Source: an uncultured Bacilli bacterium | GTDB taxonomy: Bacteria > Bacillota_I > Bacilli_A > RF39 > UBA660 | Assembly: GCA_947623645.1 (NCBI GenBank) | Contig: CANQHK010000025.1 | Location: forward strand, 1 to 12,004 | Reading direction: 5' to 3' | DNA length: 12,004 nucleotides | Shown here: positions 7,257 to 12,004 of the stretch, piece after piece | Layout of the letters: each line of letters starts with the position of its first letter | Numbering within the stretch: position 1 is the stretch's first letter | Program-made: the position numbers and the translations under genes | The notes under the pieces: model-generated | What the model was told of the DNA's origin: nothing | Database searches by the model: none | What the model saw: the letters and a program-made list of their open reading frames with translations, nothing else

Positions 7257-9071
7257 TTACTTCTCTTCGTATTTTGCTTCTTCAACATCATCGCTAGAAG
7301 AATTATCGGTCGTTGCTTCTTGATTTTGTTGATTGTTCTTTGCAGCTTCTTCGTAAACTTTGGTAGCTAAAGCCATCGCTTTTTCTTGAAGTTTTTCTTT
7401 ACTACTCTTAATCTTATCAATGTCATTCTTATCGAGTGCGTCTTTTACATCTTTAATCAAATCTTCTACTTCTTCTTTTTCTTTGGAATCTACTTTTTCT
7501 CCTAAATCTTTTAGAGATTTTTCTGTTTGGAAGACTAATTGTTCAGCTTCATTTTTAATATCTGCTTCTTCTTTTCTCTTTGCGTCTTCTTCTTTATGTT
7601 CTTCTGCTTCTTGACGCATTCTTTCTACTTCTTCATCCGTAAGGTTTGTACTTGCTGTAATCGTAATAGATTGTTCTTTGTTGGTTCCTAAATCTTTGGC
7701 TGTAACGTTTACAATACCGTTTGCATCAATATCGAATTTAACTTCAATTTGAGGGACTCCACGAGGTGCAGCAGGAATTCCGGTTAATTGGAAATGCCCT
7801 AACGTTTTATTGTCTGCAGCCATACTTCTTTCTCCTTGAAGAACATGGATGTCTACGGCAGGTTGATTATCGGCAGCAGTTGAAAATACTTGACTTTTCG
7901 AAGTTGGAATCGTCGTATTTCTTTCAATTAATACCGTCATAACTCCCCCTAAAGTTTCCAAACCAAGAGAAAGTGGCGTAACGTCTAATAATACGATATC
8001 GTTAACATCTCCCGTTAAAACTCCACCTTGAATAGCAGCACCCATAGCAACCGCTTCATCTGGGTTTACTTCGTGAGATGGTTTTTGTCCAAGTTCTTTT
8101 TCAACCAATTCTTGAACCATTGGAATACGAGTAGATCCACCAACAAGAATTACTTTATCGATATCTTTCTTATCCATTTTAGCATCTTTCAAAGCTTTTC
8201 TAACAGGTTCCAAAGTAGAATTTACCAAATCGCTAATTAAATCTTCAAATTTTGCACGAGTTAAAGTCATATCGATGTGAAGTGGTCCATCTTCTCCTTG
8301 AGAGATAAATGGTGCAGAAATTTGGGTAGAAGTCATTCCGGATAAATCTTTCTTGGCTTTTTCAGAAATTTCTTTCAAACGTTGCATAGCCATTTTATCT
8401 TTGCTTAAATCAACACCGTTTTCCTTTTTAAATTCACTGACAATATAATCCATTAATAGATTATCGAAATCATCTCCACCGAGTTTATTATTACCAGCAG
8501 TAGATTTTACTTCGAAAATACCATCTCCAAGTTCAAGGATGGAAACATCGAATGTTCCTCCACCTAAGTCATAAACTAAAATCGTTTGACTCTTATCTTG
8601 TTTATCGAGTCCAAAAGCAAGACTTGCTGCCGTTGGTTCGTTGATAATGCGTTCTACTTCGAGTCCAGCAATTTTACCAGCATTTTTCGTTGCTTGTCTT
8701 TGCGCATCGTTAAAGTATGCAGGAACCGTAATAACAGCTTTGTCTACTTTTTCTCCTAAATATTTTTCAGCATAATCTTTCATATAACTTAAAATCATTG
8801 CTGAAATTTCTTCTGGAGTATATTTCTTTCCTTCTGCTTCTACCTTCTTATCGGTACCCATTAAACGTTTGATACTAGAAATCGTATTGGGATTGGTTAA
8901 TGCTTGCCGTTTTGCAGCATCTCCGACGATTCTTTCTCCATTTTTAAATGCAACAACACTTGGTGTTGTTCTTCCCCCTTCAGGGTTTGGTATAACCGTT
9001 GCACTACCACCTTCCAAAACAGCAACACAACTATTGGTTGTACCTAAGTCAATTCCTATAATTTTACTCAT
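7257..9071 (-). CDS. dnaK: Molecular chaperone DnaK (Hsp70)
   Basis: ATP-driven chaperone that binds exposed hydrophobic segments of unfolded proteins, 604 aa. The nucleotide-binding domain shows IDLGTTNS (7-14), DLGGGTFDVS (168-177) and VGGSTRIP (310-317). The interdomain linker VLLDV is at 360-364, followed by the beta-sandwich substrate domain and a helical lid ending in an acidic, Asn/Gln-rich tail. The stretch after SVVAF lacks the insert of about 24 residues found in Gram-negative DnaK, as expected for Bacillota. A GAGG-type ribosome site precedes the ATG by about 10 bases. It follows grpE by 22 bases and shares the CIRCE-controlled promoter upstream of hrcA. All key residues appear present. 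Confidence 0.98.
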   Translation of the reverse strand: MSKIIGIDLGTTNSCVAVLEGGSATVIPNPEGGRTTPSVVAFKNGERIVGDAAKRQALTNPNTISSIKRLMGTDKKVEAEGKKYTPEEISAMILSYMKDYAEKYLGEKVDKAVITVPAYFNDAQRQATKNAGKIAGLEVERIINEPTAASLAFGLDKQDKSQTILVYDLGGGTFDVSILELGDGIFEVKSTAGNNKLGGDDFDNLLMDYIVSEFKKENGVDLSKDKMAMQRLKEISEKAKKDLSGMTSTQISAPFISQGEDGPLHIDMTLTRAKFEDLISDLVNSTLEPVRKALKDAKMDKKDIDKVILVGGSTRIPMVQELVEKELGQKPSHEVNPDEAVAMGAAIQGGVLTGDVNDIVLLDVTPLSLGLETLGGVMTVLIERNTTIPTSKSQVFSTAADNQPAVDIHVLQGERSMAADNKTLGHFQLTGIPAAPRGVPQIEVKFDIDANGIVNVTAKDLGTNKEQSITITASTNLTDEEVERMRQEAEEHKEEDAKRKEEADIKNEAEQLVFQTEKSLKDLGEKVDSKEKEEVEDLIKDVKDALDKNDIDKIKSSKEKLQEKAMALATKVYEEAAKNNQQNQEATTDNSSSDDVEEAKYEEK

Positions 9072-9093
9072 AATATATCTTTCCTCTCTTTTT

Positions 9094-9627
9094 TTATTTT
9101 TGGTTTACTTTAACCATCGCAGGTCGAATAACTCGATCTTTTAATTTATATCCTTTCCGCATAATTTCTAACACGATGCCATCTTCTTTATCAGGATGAT
9201 TTTCTACCATAATGGCTTCGTGAATGGAAAAGTCGACCGGAATATCGGCTGTATTAATTTCTTCCACTCCATACTTCGTAAGAGTTGCTTTCATTTCTTT
9301 TAGAATCATATCGATTCCAGCAAGCATTTTTTCATGATCTTTTTCGTCATCACACTTAATCGATGCAATCGCTCTTTCTAGATTTTCATACGATGTAATG
9401 ATATCTAAAAGAAGAGGTTGATGAATGTATTTCATTTTTTCATCATTTGCTTCTTCGAGTCGTCTTCGAAAATTCACGAATTCTGCTTCTTTATAAAGAA
9501 GTTTATTTTGTAAATCAGCAACTTCACTTTTTAATTTTTCTACTTCCTGATTCTTTTTTTCATGTTTTGTTTCTTTCTTTTTTTCAGGTTCTTGTTTTGC
9601 ATTCTTTTTTTCTTCTTGATCTTTCAT
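9094..9627 (-). CDS. grpE: Nucleotide exchange factor GrpE
   Basis: Releases ADP from DnaK so that the chaperone cycle restarts; acts as a dimer in the cytosol; 177 aa. The first 70 or so residues are highly charged (Lys/Glu), disordered then coiled coil, as usual. The C-terminus carries the family signature GYKLKDRVIRPAMVKV at 159-174, part of the beta wing that contacts DnaK. The ATG follows GGTAGGTGA at a good distance. It lies 11 bases after hrcA and 22 bases before dnaK, so the three genes form one transcript. Confidence 0.96.
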   Translation of the reverse strand: MKDQEEKKNAKQEPEKKKETKHEKKNQEVEKLKSEVADLQNKLLYKEAEFVNFRRRLEEANDEKMKYIHQPLLLDIITSYENLERAIASIKCDDEKDHEKMLAGIDMILKEMKATLTKYGVEEINTADIPVDFSIHEAIMVENHPDKEDGIVLEIMRKGYKLKDRVIRPAMVKVNQK

Positions 9628-9638
9628 AGTTCACCTAC

Positions 9639-10622
9639 CTATTTCTCTATATTTTTCTTAATGAATCCTAAAAGAGATACAACTCTTTCATAATCCATTC
9701 TTTTAGGTCCGACAATGGCAATCGTTCCCTCATCTTTATCCGTTTTATATTTGGTCTTGATAACGGTTACATCATCGTCAATTTCATTTTCATGTCCAAT
9801 ATAGATTTTAACATCATTTCCTTCCTCTTCTATCGATTGTAACATATCTTGGTTGTCGAACTTTGTAAATAAATTTTTAATCTTATCAAGATTACTAAAT
9901 TCCGGTTGTTCCAACATCTTGTTTTTTCCAACAACTTGAATATTTTTCTTCGAAAAATCTTGAAACACTTCATAGAAAGTATTATATAAGATTTCATGTT
10001 CTTTGACATATCTTCCAATAATCGGTTTTACTTCGAATTCCAACTTACTAGAAACTTCATCAATCGGCGTTCCAACAATTAAATCATTGATTAACGTAAC
10101 GGTTTTTTCGACATCCTCTAATTTAATGTTATCAAGGGAGATATTTTTATGCTCCACAAAACCTTTATCCGTAATGACGATGACAACAAGTTCATGTTCG
10201 TTTAAAGGAATCGCTCGAATCTCTTTTAATTTATTATCATGCGAAGCTTTTCCCAAAACAATAGAAGTATAATTGGTTATTTCAGAAATAATCTGTAAAC
10301 TTTGATTTAAATAATCATCGAGTGCAAGTTGTTGATTGGAAAACAAAATCTGAAGTTTCAACATATCTTCCCCATTCATCTTCTTTGCTTCCATCAAATG
10401 ATCGACATAATACCGATATCCTTTTTCACTCGGAATTCTTCCACTGGACGTATGCGTTTTTTCTAAAAGTCCAGTTTCTTCCAATGCTGCCATTTCATTT
10501 CGAATCGTTGCACTAGAACATTTTAATTCTTTACAAATACTTTTACTTCCAACCGGAACAGCAAGTCGTACATACTCTTCAACGATCATCTTTAAAAGCT
10601 TATTTTGACGTTCTGTAAGCAA
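9639..10622 (-). CDS. hrcA: Heat-inducible transcription repressor HrcA
   Basis: Repressor of class I heat-shock genes; it binds CIRCE operators and, in studied Bacillota, depends on GroEL for activity. 327 aa, usual length. The N-terminal winged helix includes SSATIRNEM (36-44) and SSGRIPSEKGYRYY (59-72), both typical; the rest is the GAF-like dimerisation domain. The start is set at the TTG at 10622: it follows AGGAGGTGA (10635-10627) at the right distance and gives the family N-terminus LLTERQ. The in-frame ATG at 10676 would put translation through the CIRCE site and the -10 box and lacks a ribosome site. First gene of the operon, so it limits its own expression together with grpE, dnaK, pepF and dnaJ. 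Confidence 0.95.
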   Translation of the reverse strand: MLTERQNKLLKMIVEEYVRLAVPVGSKSICKELKCSSATIRNEMAALEETGLLEKTHTSSGRIPSEKGYRYYVDHLMEAKKMNGEDMLKLQILFSNQQLALDDYLNQSLQIISEITNYTSIVLGKASHDNKLKEIRAIPLNEHELVVIVITDKGFVEHKNISLDNIKLEDVEKTVTLINDLIVGTPIDEVSSKLEFEVKPIIGRYVKEHEILYNTFYEVFQDFSKKNIQVVGKNKMLEQPEFSNLDKIKNLFTKFDNQDMLQSIEEEGNDVKIYIGHENEIDDDVTVIKTKYKTDKDEGTIAIVGPKRMDYERVVSLLGFIKKNIEK

Positions 10623-10633
10623 GTTATCACCTC

Positions 10634-10660
10634 CTAGCACTACTAATTTCCAAGTGCTAA
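10634..10660 (-). promoter_or_regulatory. CIRCE operator 2 (promoter-proximal leader copy)
   Basis: Read in the gene direction, TTAGCACTT (10660-10652), 9 bases, TAGTGCTAG (10642-10634). The spacing is the canonical 9-9-9. The arms differ from TTAGCACTC/GAGTGCTAA at the inner bases and at the last base. It lies at or just after the predicted transcription start and slightly overlaps the hrcA ribosome site, so bound HrcA could block initiation; as RNA the arms could also form a hairpin over the ribosome site. Confidence 0.85.
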
Positions 10661-10664
10661 ATAT

Positions 10665-10693
10665 AGAATAAAACAAAAATTAGCACTTGTCAA
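10665..10693 (-). promoter_or_regulatory. Sigma-A promoter of the hrcA operon
   Basis: A perfect -35 TTGACA (10693-10688) is followed after 17 bases by the -10 TATTCT (10670-10665, four of six matches). The -35 lies in the spacer of the upstream CIRCE copy, and the downstream copy begins about 5 bases after the -10. A/T tracts at 10703-10720 could act as an UP element. Transcription should start near 10658, giving a leader of about 36 bases. Confidence 0.82.
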
Positions 10694-10707
10694 TATCAAA
10701 GTGCTAA
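10680..10707 (-). promoter_or_regulatory. CIRCE operator 1, over the -35 box, with 10-base spacer
   Basis: TTAGCACTT (10707-10699), 10 bases, AAGTGCTAA (10688-10680): perfectly symmetric 9-base arms. The innermost base is T/A where the consensus has C/G, and the spacer is one base longer than the canonical 9. The -35 hexamer sits inside it, so HrcA binding would exclude RNA polymerase. Confidence 0.85.
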
Positions 10708-10751
10708 TTTTTTAAAATTTCTTTTGCTATTTTACAAATATATGAAAAACT

Positions 10752-11231
10752 TTAAGACTCTGAGAGACCAGATGTACGAATAATAATTTGAATCGGTTCG
10801 CTTTCATAAAAGGACGCATCTTCATCGAAATCATCTTCCTCTTTTTCTTCGATATCTTCATCATAATGATCCTTTGTCATATTTTTTTCATCTTCCACAT
10901 ATTTTTTTGCAAATTTATAAAGTGGTTCAAAATCCTCATCTTCCTCTGCTATTTCTTTCATTTCCTCCAAAGATTTTGAACGCATAAACCTAGAAAAGCG
11001 TTCTTGAAAAGGAGAATCATTACGATGATCTTCTCGAATCCATTTTTTTAAATTAATTCGATATTCCTCTTTCACACAATCCTCTAAAATATTTCCCTCA
11101 TCATCTCGCATCATAAACTTTTGTACAGATGGTATAGAATCATCTACTTCAGAGAAGTTTAGGCGAATAACTATACTCTTGTTCTCCCCTACCAACATTT
11201 TTAATTCATCATTTTTCTTTTTTTCCATCAT
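10752..11231 (-). CDS. Rpn/PD-(D/E)XK-type paralogue lacking the catalytic core
   Basis: 159-aa protein related to the gene on its right. From residue about 3 it aligns with that protein downstream of the nuclease motifs: EKKK, a strand IVIRLNF against IILININNF, then VQKFMMRDDEGN against IQKFMMRDEEGN, and SLEEMKEIAEEDEDF against TMEELEEVTLGDEEY. The C-terminus IIIRTSGLSES recalls LISKSTGLSLEE of the neighbour but stops there, after a strongly acidic insertion (about residues 118-142). The Asp and Glu of the PD-(D/E)XK site have no counterpart, so it should not cut DNA. The ribosome site is AAGGA or AGGATGTGA before the ATG. It may be a decayed copy or a retained regulator of the full-length nuclease. 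Only about 45 bases separate it from the hrcA CIRCE region, with no terminator seen. Confidence 0.7.
   Translation of the reverse strand: MMEKKKNDELKMLVGENKSIVIRLNFSEVDDSIPSVQKFMMRDDEGNILEDCVKEEYRINLKKWIREDHRNDSPFQERFSRFMRSKSLEEMKEIAEEDEDFEPLYKFAKKYVEDEKNMTKDHYDEDIEEKEEDDFDEDASFYESEPIQIIIRTSGLSES
11091..11123. repeat. Copy 1 of a 33-bp direct repeat shared by the two Rpn-like genes
   Basis: 31 of 33 bases match 11744-11776, with 23 in a row identical. The stretch encodes QKFMMRD(D/E)EGN in both genes. It reflects common descent of the two genes, with conservation at the DNA level as well as the protein level. Confidence 0.75.
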
Positions 11232-11278
11232 TTTCCTTCACATCCTTTCTTTTTTTGACAGAAAAAGTTTACAAATTC

Positions 11279-11307
11279 ATAACAAATATGTAACACTAGT
11301 AAGTAAA
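11279..11307 (-). promoter_or_regulatory. Possible weak promoter of the short Rpn-like gene
   Basis: TTTACT (11307-11302), 17 bases, TGTTAT (11284-11279), each four of six matches to consensus. It lies about 48 bases before the start codon and after the hairpin that ends the upstream gene. Such a pair can arise by chance in AT-rich DNA. Confidence 0.35.
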
Positions 11308-11332
11308 GTAAAAAGTCCCTAGGACTATTTTG
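11308..11332 (-). terminator. Weak hairpin after the full-length Rpn-like gene
   Basis: AGTCC, loop TAG, GGACT (11326-11314 in the transcript) is a 5-bp stem that can extend by A-U pairs past one mismatch and is followed by five U. T-rich DNA also follows on the plus strand, so it could work in both directions. The stem is short, hence moderate confidence. Confidence 0.45.
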
Positions 11333-11344
11333 TTTTTTCTTCTT

Positions 11345-11584
11345 TTAATCTTTTATCTCTTTTTTTAAATTTTCTAATTCTTCTAAAGAAAGACCTGTCG
11401 ACTTCGAGATGAGTTTTAGACTTGCACCATTTTTCAAGAATTCTTTAGCAATTTCTTTCTTTCCTTCCTCCCTTCCTGTATTATAATAATCCTGCCGATC
11501 TCTTTCTGCTGCTTCTGCATAATCATAGTATCCAATAAAGTCTTCGTCCGTCATGAGTTCATCAATCCGTTTTTTCGCTTCCAT
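11345..11584 (-). other. Possible internal translation product of the Rpn-like gene (79 aa)
   Basis: Within the nuclease gene, an in-frame ATG at 11584 is preceded by AGGAGATGA (11600-11592), matching the anti-Shine-Dalgarno target at 8 of 9 bases. It would start at Met140 (counted from the codon at 12001) and yield the C-terminal helical segment only. In E. coli, rpn genes are known to make such short C-terminal proteins (RpnS), which inhibit the full-length nuclease. The spacing of 10-11 bases is somewhat long, so this is a candidate. Confidence 0.35.
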
Positions 11585-12004
11585 ATATTCTTCATCTCCT
11601 AAAGTAACTTCTTCTAGTTCTTCCATTGTATTTGCAAGAAGCAATTTCCCGAACTTTTGAAGTTCCTCATTATCATTATACTCTGGATTGACTAAATTTT
11701 CAAGAATAATATGATATTCGATTAAATCGGTCCCCTCTACCACATTTCCTTCTTCATCTCGCATCATAAACTTTTGAATAGGTACTGTTACATTATGAGG
11801 ATTAAAATTATTAATATTGATCAGAATAATTTTTGGATACTCAGACTTTCCAATTTTCTTTTTTTCAATATAGTTTGCATACATATAACTTTCATTCTTT
11901 CGGAAGATATCTTTTGTTTTTTTCTGATTCATCTCTACAATAATCGTCTTATTATCTTCAAGATTTACAATGACATCTGCTGTTTTTCCTTTCTCATCCA
12001 CACG
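11345..12004 (-). CDS. Rpn family / PD-(D/E)XK nuclease-transposase protein, 5' end beyond window
   Basis: C-terminal part, at least 219 residues, of a protein of the Rpn/PDDEXK_2 family. The frame stays open to the right edge. A GTG at 12001 is probably an internal Val, since the sequence begins mid-domain. TADVIV followed by IIVEMNQ supplies the Asp and the E-x-N of the PD-(D/E)XK site (Glu about 15 residues after the Asp). Then come the conserved IQKFMMRDEEGN region, a helical part, and a C-terminal GASLKLISKSTGLSLEELENL segment with an HTH-like look, common in this family. Characterised Rpn proteins are DNA endonucleases that promote recombination and can act in phage defence. An in-frame ATG at 11584 with a good ribosome site may give a separate C-terminal product. 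A catalytically empty paralogue lies downstream. Confidence 0.8.
   Translation of the reverse strand, partial: RVDEKGKTADVIVNLEDNKTIIVEMNQKKTKDIFRKNESYMYANYIEKKKIGKSEYPKIILININNFNPHNVTVPIQKFMMRDEEGNVVEGTDLIEYHIILENLVNPEYNDNEELQKFGKLLLANTMEELEEVTLGDEEYMEAKKRIDELMTDEDFIGYYDYAEAAERDRQDYYNTGREEGKKEIAKEFLKNGASLKLISKSTGLSLEELENLKKEIKD
11744..11776. repeat. Copy 2 of the 33-bp direct repeat in the Rpn-like genes
   Basis: Partner of 11091-11123, with two mismatches. It lies in the full-length gene at the QKFMMRDEEGN codons. Confidence 0.75.

Noticed and set aside
8869..9144. Open frame on the plus strand opposite the dnaK start
   Set aside because: Antisense to the DnaK ATPase motifs and spanning the dnaK-grpE gap; no support as a gene.
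7217..11326. Similar hairpin cores (AAAGTCC...CTAG) at 7217-7240 and 11312-11326 as a dispersed repeat
   Set aside because: The shared part is under 10 bases and the stems differ in length and loop; too short to call a repeat family.
1..12004. CRISPR arrays, tRNA or rRNA genes, insertion sequences
   Set aside because: No spaced direct repeats, no cloverleaf or rRNA-like segments, and no transposase with terminal repeats were recognised; the Rpn-like genes carry the word transposase in family names but show no element ends.

Overview
The window reads as chromosomal DNA of a low-GC Gram-positive bacterium (Bacillota, probably a Bacilli or Erysipelotrichia-type gut lineage; the exact taxon is inferred, not shown). 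The support is strong AT bias, AGGAGG-type ribosome sites, a CIRCE-controlled hrcA-grpE-dnaK-dnaJ heat-shock operon, and a DnaK lacking the Gram-negative-type insert near its N-terminus. TGG encodes Trp and TGA is used as a stop, so the code is the standard bacterial one. Every convincing gene lies on the minus strand, so the window is transcribed from right to left.

Right edge (12004 to about 10750): two neighbouring genes of the Rpn / PD-(D/E)XK nuclease-transposase family. The first runs off the right edge. The second is a short paralogue that lacks the catalytic core. Middle (10710 to 4209): a heat-shock operon hrcA-grpE-dnaK-pepF-dnaJ, with one promoter carrying two CIRCE operators and an intrinsic terminator after dnaJ. 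The oligoendopeptidase gene pepF sits between dnaK and dnaJ, and a hairpin with a GNRA loop lies in the dnaK-pepF gap. The products form the DnaK chaperone cycle (DnaJ and GrpE as co-chaperones), its repressor HrcA, and a peptidase that could finish degrading peptides released from damaged proteins.

Left-centre (4198 to 2478): an accessory pair, an AAA/DUF4143 ATPase with its own strong promoter and a RelB/DinJ-family antitoxin with no complete toxin beside it, closed by an AT-rich terminator. Left edge (2440 to 1): a two-gene ABC exporter. Its ATPase carries an N-terminal XRE helix-turn-helix. The permease starts within the ATPase stop codon and continues off the left edge.

No rRNA, tRNA, CRISPR array or insertion sequence was seen. 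No gap between genes exceeds 300 bases. The most unusual points are the antitoxin paired with an ATPase, the Rpn pair with a catalytically empty paralogue and a possible internal start, the two-operator heat-shock promoter, and the HTH-ABC fusion.
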